Shown here: one piece after another, positions 9,059 to 21,690 of the stretch
How positions within the stretch are numbered: the stretch's first letter is position 1
Layout of the letters: the number at the start of each line of letters is the position of its first letter
Assembly: GCF_008801575.1 (NCBI RefSeq)
Contig: NZ_VZPL01000017.1
Coordinates: 25,125 to 89,124 of the forward strand
Source of the DNA: Xanthomonas cissicola
GTDB lineage: Bacteria > Pseudomonadota > Gammaproteobacteria > Xanthomonadales > Xanthomonadaceae
Direction of reading: 5' to 3'
Length of the DNA stretch: 64,000 nt
Notes under the pieces: generated by a model
Seen by the model: the letters and a program-made list of their open reading frames with translations, nothing else
Databases searched by the model: none
What the model was told of the DNA's origin: nothing
Program-made: the position numbers and the translations under genes

Positions 9059-9544
9059 TCAGTCGTGCTTCCAGGACGTAGGAACCGGATTGGAGACGGT
9101 GTTCTTCTCCAGTGTGTACGTGCCGTTCTGCTGCGCGATCGCTTCGCCGGTGTCGACGATGGCGTTCTGGATAAAGACATTCTGCTTGTCGCCACGCACG
9201 AAGGTCAGCTGGTGGAACGCAGTCTTGTTGCCCCAGTCTTCCGAGGGCAGGGAGATGAACCGGATGGTGTAGCTCTGGTCGTCGAATGTTCCCTGCAGCA
9301 CATAGACGCCGTAATGGTTTTCGCCCTGGGAAATGATTTTGTACATGCCGTTGCTGAAATAATAGATTTCCGCATCGGGGAACGGCTTCTTGTCGTAGAG
9401 CTTGCGGTAGTGAAGCACCTGCTTGAAGGTCGGTGCTCCGAAACTCACCGATAGCGTCTTGCCATCGGCGGACTTGGTGAGTCCGTCCGCTTGCGCGCTC
9501 ATGCTGACCATCATCAGCAGACTGGTGAACAGACTTGCCTTCAC
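9059..9544 (-). CDS. Secreted protein of unknown function
   Basis: A 161-residue protein with a clear signal peptide (about residues 1-19, ending SAQADG) and a beta-rich mature part. No family recognised. The start is GTG at 9544, with GGAG eight bases upstream; the ATG five bases earlier is out of frame and stops at once. Codon use looks less GC-rich at third positions than the neighbours, and aromatic, Lys and Asn content is high, hinting at horizontal origin. It is flanked by non-coding DNA on both sides. Confidence 0.7.
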   Translation of the reverse strand: MKASLFTSLLMMVSMSAQADGLTKSADGKTLSVSFGAPTFKQVLHYRKLYDKKPFPDAEIYYFSNGMYKIISQGENHYGVYVLQGTFDDQSYTIRFISLPSEDWGNKTAFHQLTFVRGDKQNVFIQNAIVDTGEAIAQQNGTYTLEKNTVSNPVPTSWKHD

Positions 9545-9765
9545 GTCATGACTCCGGGGTCTGGTTGAATCCTGAGCGCTTATAGCAGCGCGGGCGCTGC
9601 CCGATGACTGCGACAGTCGGATACGAACCCATCACTTCGGATCGTGCGAGGTTGCTCGCCAGGCGCCTGCCTTCGCATGCCATGCGACGCAGGCCGGCAA
9701 CGGATGTGACCGCGCCGACGAGCATGCCTGTCGTACCAGCGCGGGGCCGCGCCGGGCAGCTGCGG

Positions 9766-10278
9766 TCAGCGGGTCGGCTGGATCCGCACGCGCACTTCGT
9801 CGTCTTCTGCTGCCGGTTGTACGGCATCTGGCGCCGGCGCCTGTTGCGATGCCGGCTGGGCCGCTGGTGCCAGTTGCGTCGGCGCGTTGCGATGGCGCAT
9901 CACCACCACCATCGCCACGGCGCCGATCACCAGCAGCAACACCAGGCGGATACGCCAGGCCCAGCTGCGCGCACTGGAGCTGGAGCCGTTTTCGCCTTCG
10001 CGGAAGGTGTATTCCACGTTCGGCAGGTCGCGGCGGGTGGTGTCCAGCAGGCGGGCGTCGCGCAGCAGCTCGCGTGCGCGCGGCTGGTCGTTGGCATGCA
10101 CGATCCAGACGGTGGGCTGCGCCTGGGCGTTGCTCTGTTCCAGGTAGCTGAACTGGCCGCCGCGCTTGCTTTGATAAGAGCGACCGTTGCTGATGCGGAT
10201 CTCGATTCCCGCATCGCGCAAGAGATTGGCCACGCCTTCGGCGGTTTCGATACGTTGACTGCTGAAGATCTTGCGCAT
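9766..10278 (-). CDS. DUF2007-like protein with a transmembrane segment
   Basis: A 170-residue protein. The first 80 residues have the DUF2007 pattern (a strand, then a helix AEGVANLLRDAGIEIRI, then a second half ending ARELLRDARLLD), a ferredoxin-like putative signalling domain. A single membrane segment lies at about 108-127 (LVLLLVIGAVAMVVVM), followed by a Pro/Ala/Gln-rich C-terminus that is probably periplasmic. Its role is unknown. It stands alone on the minus strand. Confidence 0.65.
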   Translation of the reverse strand: MRKIFSSQRIETAEGVANLLRDAGIEIRISNGRSYQSKRGGQFSYLEQSNAQAQPTVWIVHANDQPRARELLRDARLLDTTRRDLPNVEYTFREGENGSSSSARSWAWRIRLVLLLVIGAVAMVVVMRHRNAPTQLAPAAQPASQQAPAPDAVQPAAEDDEVRVRIQPTR

Positions 10279-10477
10279 GGTGGAAAACGCCGTTGGGTCC
10301 GGAACAGATGGCGCCGTTGAGGCGCCAGTTCAAGATGAAACATCAAGGTGGGGGTGATGCGGTCAGGGGATCGCATGCGGTGTCTGCAGTGCGCGGGAAG
10401 CGGTGCTCGGCTGCCTTCACCCAGCCAGAGTGCGCACTGGCCATCAAGCAGGGTGCCGTGCTGTCGCGATGTGAGAT

Positions 10478-11383
10478 CTATTCCTTGGCCGGCACGGCAA
10501 TCGCGCTGCCGTCAGGCACCACCCGGATCAGGCCTTCCTGCGTGGTGCTGGCCACCAGCACGCCGTCGCGGGTGAAAAACTGCCCGCGAGCCAGACCGCG
10601 CGCGCCCTGCGCGGTGGGGCTGTCGAGCGAGTACAGCAGCCAGTCGTCGGTACGGAATGGACGATGGAACCACAGGGCATGATCGAGCGAGGCCATCTGC
10701 ACGTTCGGCGTGTAATAGCTGATGCCGTGCGGAAATGTCGAGGTGCCCAGCAACTGAAAATCCGACGCGTACGCAAGGAGCGCTTGATGCAGGCCCACAT
10801 CGTCTCCGATGGGATCGTTCAAGCGCAGCCACATCTGCTGGAACGGCGGGCGCTTGGGCGGCCTGAGTTCGTCGCGCGGAAAGACATGGCGAAACTCGAA
10901 CGGGCCACCGCGCGACAGCCAACGCTGCACCTTGGCCGGCAGCTTGGCCAACACGTCCGGTGCCAGCGGTGCGGCCGGTTCGATGTCTTCCGGTGGCGGC
11001 ACCACCGGCATCGCCGACTGATGCTCGGCGCCTTCTTCGTGCTCCTGAAACGAGGCCGCGCAAAAAAAGATCACCTTGCCGTGCTGGATCGCGGTGACCC
11101 GGCGCACCGAGAAACTGCCGCCATCGCGGGTGCGGTCGACGTCGTAGACGATGGGGTGGTCGATATTGCCGGCACGCAGGAAATACGCATGCAGCGAATG
11201 CGCCTGGCGGCCGTTTTCCACCGTCGCCTGCGCTGCCGCCAACGCCTGGCCCAGCACCTGCCCACCGAACACGTATTTGGTGCCGATGTCGCGGCTATGG
11301 CCACGGAACAGGTTGTCTTCCAGGCGCTCCAGCGACAGCAGGCTGATCAGTTCGGAGACGACGGGTTCGGCGGTGGCGGACAA
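10478..11383 (-). CDS. tesB: Acyl-CoA thioesterase II
   Basis: A double-hotdog thioesterase of about 301 residues hydrolysing medium and long acyl-CoA to free fatty acid and CoA. Recognisable stretches include DIGTKYVFGGQVLGQALAAA and SLHAYFLRAGN in the first hotdog, and LDHALWFHRPFRTDDWLLY in the second, with the catalytic Asp in LDHALWFH. No ATG or GTG lies at the point where homology starts; the TTG at 11383 (protein beginning SATAEPVVSEL) fits best, while the longer frame from 11521 adds low-quality sequence. The enoyl-CoA hydratase-like gene ends 70 bp upstream on the same strand, so a shared fatty-acid role is likely. Confidence 0.88.
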   Translation of the reverse strand: MSATAEPVVSELISLLSLERLEDNLFRGHSRDIGTKYVFGGQVLGQALAAAQATVENGRQAHSLHAYFLRAGNIDHPIVYDVDRTRDGGSFSVRRVTAIQHGKVIFFCAASFQEHEEGAEHQSAMPVVPPPEDIEPAAPLAPDVLAKLPAKVQRWLSRGGPFEFRHVFPRDELRPPKRPPFQQMWLRLNDPIGDDVGLHQALLAYASDFQLLGTSTFPHGISYYTPNVQMASLDHALWFHRPFRTDDWLLYSLDSPTAQGARGLARGQFFTRDGVLVASTTQEGLIRVVPDGSAIAVPAKE

Positions 11384-11453
11384 GAGGCTGGCCTGGGCAT
11401 GCGACGGACAGCGAGTATACCGGCCCGCCCGAGGGGCGCCGCGACGGCAGGGC

Positions 11454-12224
11454 TCAGGCCTTTTGCAGGCGCGCCACCAGGCCATGCAGCGCGGTCTGCG
11501 CATCCGGCGCGTACCAGCCATCGATGAAGCGCTCCAGCTGGATCAACTCCGGCGCCAATGCCGCGCGCAGGTCGGCACGCGCAATCGCGCGCGTGGTCAA
11601 CATCGGTTGGCGGGGAAGCTGCTGCAGCTCCTGCAGCCACGCCACCGCGCGCGCGGTGACCAGCTCGCCATCGACCAGTTCGTCCACCAGCCCGATCGCG
11701 ACCGCCTGTTCGGCCGGCAGCAGTTGCCCGGAGATCAGCAGGCGTTCGGCGCGGTGCGCACCCACCACGCGGCGCAACAGACGTTGGATACCCTCCGGCG
11801 CAGCAAGGCCAACCTGCACTTCGTTGAGGCCAATCGTATAGGGTCTTGCGGTATCGGCACTGCGCGCCATCACCCGGTAGTCGCAGCACAGCGCCAGCAC
11901 GCAGCCGCCGGCCGGCGCATGCCCGCCGATGGCCGCGACCACCGGCACGCGGCTGTTGGCCAGCGCCTGCGCCGCATCGAAGAACGCGGTCCAACTGGCC
12001 AGCAGCGCAGCGCGGTCGGCGCCATGGGCCAGCAGATGCGGCACATCCATGCCGCCGGAAAAAATCCGCTCGCTGCCCGACAGTACGATGCCGTCGACCT
12101 CCTCGCCGGCCTGCTGCACCGCAACGCTCAACGCCTGGCACACCGCGCTGTCCAGCGCATTGACCGGCGGACGCGCCAGACGGATTTCGCGAAGACGGCC
12201 ATGGTCTAAGATCTGGATGCTCAT
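11454..12224 (-). CDS. Enoyl-CoA hydratase/isomerase family protein
   Basis: A 256-residue crotonase-fold protein. The oxyanion-hole segments are FSGGMDVPHL (about 55-64) and IGGHAPAGGCVLALCCDYRVM (split here at about 98-118), and the catalytic-Glu region is LNEVQVGL. The pattern FSxGMDV resembles short-chain delta3,delta2-enoyl-CoA isomerases as much as hydratases, so the exact reaction is open. It lies upstream of tesB on the same strand and is divergent from the copper-chaperone gene, whose start is 23 bp away. Confidence 0.82.
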   Translation of the reverse strand: MSIQILDHGRLREIRLARPPVNALDSAVCQALSVAVQQAGEEVDGIVLSGSERIFSGGMDVPHLLAHGADRAALLASWTAFFDAAQALANSRVPVVAAIGGHAPAGGCVLALCCDYRVMARSADTARPYTIGLNEVQVGLAAPEGIQRLLRRVVGAHRAERLLISGQLLPAEQAVAIGLVDELVDGELVTARAVAWLQELQQLPRQPMLTTRAIARADLRAALAPELIQLERFIDGWYAPDAQTALHGLVARLQKA

Positions 12225-12247
12225 TCGGGGCTCCTGGAGGTCGGGTC

Positions 12248-12718
12248 ATGATAGACGGCAGTCGAAGCAGGCGGGTTAGGTATGCCGGCGTGTTGCTCGC
12301 GGCGTTTGGGCTGGCGGCAAGTGCGGGCGTGTCGGCGCAATGCCTGCCCGAATTCAAGAATGGCTGGATCCGCATTCCGCCGCCCGGTGGCATGGGCATG
12401 GCGGCCGGGTTCGGGCAATTTCATAACGGCTGTGCGCAGCCGCTGACGATCACTGCTGCCAACAGCAGCGTATTTGCCGATGTCTCCTTGCACGAAACCA
12501 CACAGGTCAATGGCGTCAGCCGCATGCGCGCGGTGCCCGAACTGGCATTGCCGGCCGGCAAATCTGTGCCGTTGGCGCCGGGCGGCCTGCACCTGATGTT
12601 GATGGACGCCAGTGCGCCGTTGCAGGAAGGCGCGCAGGTGCCGGTGAGCTTTACCCTGCAGGACGGTCGCCAAATCAAGGCTACCTTGGAAGCACGCAAG
12701 CGCGCGCCCGGGTCTTGA
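12248..12718 (+). CDS. Periplasmic copper chaperone, PCu(A)C family
   Basis: A 156-residue exported protein (signal peptide to about residue 30) of the PCu(A)C/DUF461 family, which carries Cu(I) for assembly of the CuA/CuB centres of oxidases. The copper motif is complete: H82-x10-M93-x21-H115-x-M117, exactly the family spacing H-x10-M-x21-H-x-M. It has no Sco gene beside it. The product could serve haem-copper oxidases such as the cyo enzyme in this window, but that is inference. Confidence 0.85.
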   Translation: MIDGSRSRRVRYAGVLLAAFGLAASAGVSAQCLPEFKNGWIRIPPPGGMGMAAGFGQFHNGCAQPLTITAANSSVFADVSLHETTQVNGVSRMRAVPELALPAGKSVPLAPGGLHLMLMDASAPLQEGAQVPVSFTLQDGRQIKATLEARKRAPGS

Positions 12719-12763
12719 GTGTTTGATGGCTGTTGCGCACTTGCGCCAGCATTGAAATGAAAG

Positions 12764-12785
12764 CGGCGGCTCCACACGGAGCCGC
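12764..12785. terminator. Hairpin between convergent genes, candidate terminator
   Basis: GCGGCTCC and GGAGCCGC pair around an ACAC loop (12766-12785). There is no clear T-run, so it may act on either strand only weakly. It lies between the copper chaperone and the convergent thioesterase gene. Confidence 0.4.
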
Positions 12786-12834
12786 AGCCGATCTTTCGCG
12801 TTGCTGCAACCTCAGCGAATGGGTCGATGGGAAT

Positions 12835-13238
12835 TCAGCTGCTGGCCGCGCGCACCGCATCCGGTAGCGCGGCGCTCTTGCCGGTCTGCGTATCGATCCA
12901 CACCACCACCACGTTGCCATCGGAGTACAGCTTGCTGTCGTCCTTCTGGTCGAAGATGCGGTGGCCGATGGTCACGCTGCTGGTGCCCAGGCGTTCGACG
13001 AACAACTCGACGGTGATGTCGTTGGGCCAGATCAACGGCTGCTTGTAGTTGACATTGGTGGCGGCAACCACCGGCGCGATGCGGTCGGTCATGGCCACGC
13101 CTTGCACGCCCAGCATCCAGCGCACGCGCGCTTCTTCCAGATAGGACACGTACTTGGCGTTGTTGACATGGCCCATGCTGTCCATATCGCGCCAGCGCAC
13201 GCTGATCGGGATGCGTGCCAGAATCTTGTGTTCGCTCA

Positions 13239-13239
<1 letters not shown>
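12835..13239 (-). CDS. Hotdog (4HBT) acyl-CoA thioesterase
   Basis: A 134-residue single-hotdog protein of the YbgC/4HBT type. The catalytic region is VRWRDMDSMGHVNNAKYVSY (about 14-33), with the usual Asp followed by GHVNN, and YLEEAR continues the hot-dog helix. Substrate unknown; acyl-CoA esters are typical. Its start codon shares one base with the uvrA stop (TGATG), so it is translated from the uvrA transcript by coupling. Confidence 0.85.
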
Positions 13240-16205
<2,966 letters not shown>

Positions 16206-16403
16206 GGGGGATCCGATGTCGGGCCGGCGAACCGGCAGTGGTGCGAGCGTGCTCAGCAGGAATGAGTGGCAGTCGATCAGCCTACCCGCCGACCTAGGTG
16301 AGGGCAATTGCCCCAAACGCCAGTCTGCCGGGGCCGTTGTGGCGGCCGGATGATGCGTTCTACCCGCCCAAGGCGGGCGGGTCGCGGCCAGACTGCTTGC
16401 GAC

Positions 16404-16433
16404 TTGACCCGAAACCGGCTAGGCCAGTAGAAT
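16404..16433 (+). promoter_or_regulatory. Promoter of the rplU-rpmA transcript
   Basis: TTGACC (16404-16409) and TAGAAT (16428-16433) are separated by 18 bp, a good match to a sigma-70-type promoter. It lies 64 bp upstream of the rplU start codon, in the divergent region with uvrA. Confidence 0.65.
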
Positions 16434-16497
16434 TCCGCTCCTGTCTGCCCCATGGGCAAGTCAGGCGACCATAATAACTACAGAGGAACACCTGGTC

Positions 16498-16818
16498 ATG
16501 TACGCAGTTCTGGTAACCGGCGGTAAGCAATACCGCGTCGCGCAGGGCGAAACGCTCCGCGTGGAAAAGCTCGAAGTCGAAGCTGGCAACGAGATCAAGT
16601 TCGACACCATCCTGATGCTGGGCGATAGCGATGGCATCAAGCTGGGCGATGCGCTGAAGGGCGCCTCGGTCACCGCCAAGGTCGTGGCCCACGGCCGCGC
16701 CGACAAGGTGCGCATCATCAAGTTCCGCCGCCGCAAGCACCACATGAAGCGTCAGGGACACCGTCAGCACTACACCGAAATCGAGATCACCGGCATTGCC
16801 GGTGGCGACAAGAAGTAA
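16498..16818 (+). CDS. rplU: 50S ribosomal protein L21
   Basis: A 106-residue L21 of normal length, beginning [13 protein letters not shown] and containing the basic stretch [16 protein letters not shown] that contacts 23S rRNA. It is the first gene of the widely conserved rplU-rpmA-obgE arrangement; rpmA starts 12 bp downstream. Confidence 0.98.
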
Positions 16819-16830
16819 GGAGAACCAGTC

Positions 16831-17091
16831 ATGGCACATAAAAAGGGCGTAGGTTCCTCGCGCAACGGTCGCGATTCCAACCCGAAATACCTCGGCGTGA
16901 AGATCTTCGGTGGCCAGGCCATCGACGCCGGCAACATCATCGTGCGTCAGCGCGGCACCCAGTTCCATCCGGGCGCCGGCGTCGGCCTGGGTCGTGACCA
17001 CACGCTGTTTGCGCTGGTCGACGGCAAGGTGGAGTTTTCCACCAAGGGTCCGAAGAAGCGTCGTACCGTCAGCGTGGTTGCCGAGGCGTAA
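16831..17091 (+). CDS. rpmA: 50S ribosomal protein L27
   Basis: An 86-residue L27 with the normal N-terminus [15 protein letters not shown] and the core [15 protein letters not shown] that reaches the peptidyl-transferase centre. No N-terminal extension of the Firmicutes type is present. AAGGAG lies before the ATG. Confidence 0.98.
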
Positions 17092-18405
<1,314 letters not shown>

Positions 18406-18424
18406 GTGCAGGCGCAGGCACACA

Positions 18425-18450
18425 AAAAACCCGGCCAAGGCCGGGTTTTT
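18425..18450. terminator. Bidirectional terminator between obgE and rpsT
   Basis: AAAAACCCGGCC pairs with GGCCGGGTTTTT around AA. With A-runs on one side and T-runs on the other it can end both the obgE and the convergent rpsT transcripts. Confidence 0.9.
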
Positions 18451-18496
18451 CTGTATTGCCGGAAGCCAGGCTGCCGGCAATGCGCCAACTGGTCGC

Positions 18497-18766
18497 TTAC
18501 GCGGCCTTGATGGCCTTGATGCGCGCGGTCAGGCGGCTCTTGTGGCGTGCAGCCTTGTTCTTGTGGATCAGGCCGCGGGCGCTGAAACGGTCGAGGATGG
18601 GCTGAGCAACGGCGAAAGCAGCTTCGGCGCCTGCAGCATCGTTGGCGTCAAGGGCCTTGATCACCTTCTTGACGGCGGTGCGCAGCATCGAGCGCTGACC
18701 GGTGTTGCGCTCATTGCGCACAATGGTCTGCTTGGCGCGCTTCTTGGCGGACTTGATATTGGCCAC
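18497..18766 (-). CDS. rpsT: 30S ribosomal protein S20
   Basis: An 89-residue basic, helical S20 starting [13 protein letters not shown] after the initiator. The start is GTG at 18766 with AGGA 10 bases upstream; a non-ATG start for S20 is common in gammaproteobacteria and is thought to allow translational autoregulation. It is monocistronic and divergent from murJ. Confidence 0.97.
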
Positions 18767-18867
18767 GGTGGTGGGTTCCTGAAAAATCGGTATGGTGGAA
18801 AAAGCAAGCGCGAAAGTATGATGGACCCGGATATGCACGTCAAGTCAGTTGTCAAGAGGGATGCAGC

Positions 18868-20475
18868 GTGAGCAAGCCCGGCATGTTGAGAGGCCTGCTC
18901 TCATTCAGCAGCATGACCATGATCTCGCGGGTGCTGGGCCTGATCCGCGACCAGGCGATTTCCACCACCTTCGGCGCCAATGCGGTGACCGACGCGTTCT
19001 GGGTGGCCTTTCGCATTCCCAATTTCCTGCGCCGGCTGTTCGCCGAGGGCTCGTTCGCCACCGCCTTCGTGCCAGTGTTCACCGAGGTCAAGGAGACCCG
19101 CCCGCATGCCGATCTGCGCGAGCTGATGGCGCGCGTGTCCGGCACCTTGGGCGGGATGTTGCTGCTGATCACCGCACTGGGGTTGATCTTCACCCCGCAA
19201 CTGGCCGCGGTATTTTCGGATGGCGCGGCCACCGATCCTGAAAAATACGGTTTGTTGGTCGATCTGTTGCGGCTGACCTTTCCATTCCTGCTGTTCGTCT
19301 CGTTGACGGCGCTGGCCGGTGGCGCGCTCAACAGCTTCCAGCGTTTTGCCATTCCGGCGCTGACGCCGGTCATCCTCAATCTGTGCATGATTGCCGGCGC
19401 GCTGTGGTTGGCGCCGCGGTTGGACGTCCCGATCCTGGCGCTGGGCTGGGCGGTCCTGGTGGCCGGTGCGCTGCAGCTGCTGTTCCAGCTGCCGGCGCTG
19501 AAGGGCATCGACCTGCTGACGCTGCCGCGCTGGGGCTGGAATCACCCGGATGTGCGCAAGGTGCTGACCTTGATGATCCCGACCTTGTTCGGCTCGTCGA
19601 TTGCGCAGATCAACCTGATGCTGGATACGGTGATCGCTGCGCGCCTGGCCGATGGGTCCCAATCGTGGCTGTCGCTGGCTGACCGGTTCCTGGAACTGCC
19701 GCTGGGTGTGTTCGGTGTGGCGCTGGGCACGGTGATCCTGCCGGCGCTGGCCCGCCATCACGTCAAGACCGACCGCAGCGCTTTCTCCGGCGCGCTGGAC
19801 TGGGGATTTCGCACCACCTTGCTGATCGCGATGCCGGCCATGCTCGGCCTGCTGCTGCTGGCCGAACCGTTGGTGGCGACGTTGTTCCAGTACCGCCAGT
19901 TCACCGCGTTCGACACCCGCATGACTGCGATGTCGGTCTATGGTCTGAGCTTCGGTTTGCCGGCCTACGCCATGCTGAAGGTGCTGCTGCCGGCCTTCTA
20001 CGCGCGCCAGGACACCCGCACGCCCGTGCGTGCGGGCGTGGCGGCGCTGATCGCCAACATGGTGTTCAACTTCGCATTGCTGGCGGTGGTGTACCAGATC
20101 ATGGTGCCGCCCGAACTCAAGGCGCAGGGTGTGATGCAAGCGCTGGGCAAGCAGCCGGGCCTGCATCTGGCGTTGGGTATCGCCAGTGCATTGTCGAGTT
20201 ATCTCAATCTGGGATTGCTGTGGTATTGGCTGGGCAAGTCCGGCGTGTACCAACGCCGCCCAGGCTGGGGGGGCTATACGCTGCGTCTGCTGCTGGCGTG
20301 CGCGGCGATGGCGGCAGTGCTGTTGAGCCTGCTGTGGTGGCTGCCGTCGTTTACGCAGATGGATAAATGGAGCCGCATCGGCTGGCTGGCGGTGCTGGTG
20401 GGCAGTGGCGGGGCGACGTATCTGGTCGCGCAGTTGGCGCTGGGGCTGCGGCCGCGGCATCTGCGCGAAGGCTGA
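18868..20475 (+). CDS. murJ: Lipid II flippase MurJ
   Basis: A 535-residue polytopic membrane protein (about 14 helices) of the MurJ/MviN family, exporting lipid II for peptidoglycan synthesis. Motifs seen include SRVLGLIRDQAISTTFGAN near the N-terminus, AFWVAFRIPNFLRRLFAEGSF and YGLSFGLPAYAMLKVL, with the conserved Arg residues of the central cavity. GTG start at 18868. It begins the murJ-ribF-ileS-lspA-ispH run. Confidence 0.96.
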   Translation: MSKPGMLRGLLSFSSMTMISRVLGLIRDQAISTTFGANAVTDAFWVAFRIPNFLRRLFAEGSFATAFVPVFTEVKETRPHADLRELMARVSGTLGGMLLLITALGLIFTPQLAAVFSDGAATDPEKYGLLVDLLRLTFPFLLFVSLTALAGGALNSFQRFAIPALTPVILNLCMIAGALWLAPRLDVPILALGWAVLVAGALQLLFQLPALKGIDLLTLPRWGWNHPDVRKVLTLMIPTLFGSSIAQINLMLDTVIAARLADGSQSWLSLADRFLELPLGVFGVALGTVILPALARHHVKTDRSAFSGALDWGFRTTLLIAMPAMLGLLLLAEPLVATLFQYRQFTAFDTRMTAMSVYGLSFGLPAYAMLKVLLPAFYARQDTRTPVRAGVAALIANMVFNFALLAVVYQIMVPPELKAQGVMQALGKQPGLHLALGIASALSSYLNLGLLWYWLGKSGVYQRRPGWGGYTLRLLLACAAMAAVLLSLLWWLPSFTQMDKWSRIGWLAVLVGSGGATYLVAQLALGLRPRHLREG

Positions 20476-20661
20476 GGCGACAGCCGAACGAATGCGCGGC
20501 ACGGTCGCCTGCGCTGGCTGAGGTTGCGCATCCCCGCGCACCGCAGGCGGTGGCGCGCTGCCACGCCAAGGTGCCCATACGGCTTGACAGGCACGGCTAT
20601 ACTTGCAGGTTATGTATCAACGAGGGTCGGCCGGCGGGCCGGCATCTGTTTGGATCGAGGA

Positions 20662-21684
20662 ATGAGCAGGCTGTTTAGAGACGTCGAAGGCGGGACGCTG
20701 TTCCCGCGCGGAAGCGTGGTCTGCATCGGTGCCTTCGATGGCCTGCATCTGGGGCATCGGACGCTGGTGCAACACGCCGTGGCGCGTGCCCGCGCACTCG
20801 GTGTGCCGGCAGTGGCGGTGAGCTTCGAGCCGCTACCGCGTGAATTCTTCGCACCCGCCGCGCCGCCGCCGCGTCTGACCCTGGCGCGCGCCAAGATCGA
20901 AGGCTTGTACGGGTTCGGCGCCGACAGCGTGGGCATGATCCGTTTCGACGGTCGCCTGTCCAAGATGCGTGCGGAAGATTTTGTGCGGCTGGCGCTGGTT
21001 GGCCGGCTGCGCGCGCGCGAAGTCTGGATTGGCCCGGAATTCCGTTTCGGCCATCGACGCAGCGGCGACATCGGCCTGTTGCGTACGCTTGGCGAGCAGC
21101 ATGGGTTTGTGGCGGGCGAGATTGCGCCGGTGCATCTGCATGGGGAGCGGATTTCGGCGACGCGGATTCGCGAACTGCTCGGCGCCGGCGAATTCGCCCA
21201 CGCTGGCGACTTGCTCGGTCGCCCGTACGCCATCGGTGGCCGGGTCGTGCGCGGCAAGCAGCTTGGTCGTACCTTGGGCTATCCCACCGCCAACCTGCGC
21301 TTTCCGCGCACGCCGGCGTTGTCGGGGATCTATGCGACCTGGGTGCATGGCGTGGCCGAGCGGCCGTGGCCGTCGGTCTCCAGCTTCGGCACGCGTCCCA
21401 CCGTGGCGGGCGTGGAGCCGCTGCTGGAAGCGCACTTGTTCGACTTCCAGTGCGATCTGTATGGCCGGCACATTGCCGTCGAATTCGTTGCCAAGTTGCG
21501 CGACGAAGAAAAGTTCGATGGCCTGGAGGCGCTGACCGTGCAGATGCACCGCGATGCCGAGCAGGCACGTGAGGTACTGGCGGCGCATATGCGTTCTGAG
21601 CAACAACCCTCGACTACGGCGAGTCCCTCGCAAGAGCCCGCACGTCCATGTGCGGACTTCTCAAGCAATCCAGCGCAACGGTAG
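20662..21684 (+). CDS. ribF: Bifunctional riboflavin kinase/FAD synthetase
   Basis: A 340-residue RibF making FMN and then FAD. The N-terminal nucleotidyltransferase half has CIGAFDGLHLGHR (HxGH-like) and IGPEFRFGHRRSGD, with ISATRIRELL closing it. The C-terminal flavokinase half begins GRVVRGKQLGRTLGYPTANL. The C-terminal 25 residues (Ser/Pro-rich) are beyond the family end. Start ATG 20662 fits homology, though GAGG lies unusually close to it. A TTGACA hexamer sits at 20584. The ileS start codon follows 6 bp after the stop. Confidence 0.95.
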   Translation: MSRLFRDVEGGTLFPRGSVVCIGAFDGLHLGHRTLVQHAVARARALGVPAVAVSFEPLPREFFAPAAPPPRLTLARAKIEGLYGFGADSVGMIRFDGRLSKMRAEDFVRLALVGRLRAREVWIGPEFRFGHRRSGDIGLLRTLGEQHGFVAGEIAPVHLHGERISATRIRELLGAGEFAHAGDLLGRPYAIGGRVVRGKQLGRTLGYPTANLRFPRTPALSGIYATWVHGVAERPWPSVSSFGTRPTVAGVEPLLEAHLFDFQCDLYGRHIAVEFVAKLRDEEKFDGLEALTVQMHRDAEQAREVLAAHMRSEQQPSTTASPSQEPARPCADFSSNPAQR

Positions 21685-21690
21685 GTTCCT

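Noticed and set aside
20584..20603. TTGACA and TATACT before ribF as a promoter pair
   Set aside because: Only 8 bp separate the hexamers; TTGACA may work with a weaker -10 further on, but I could not assign it.
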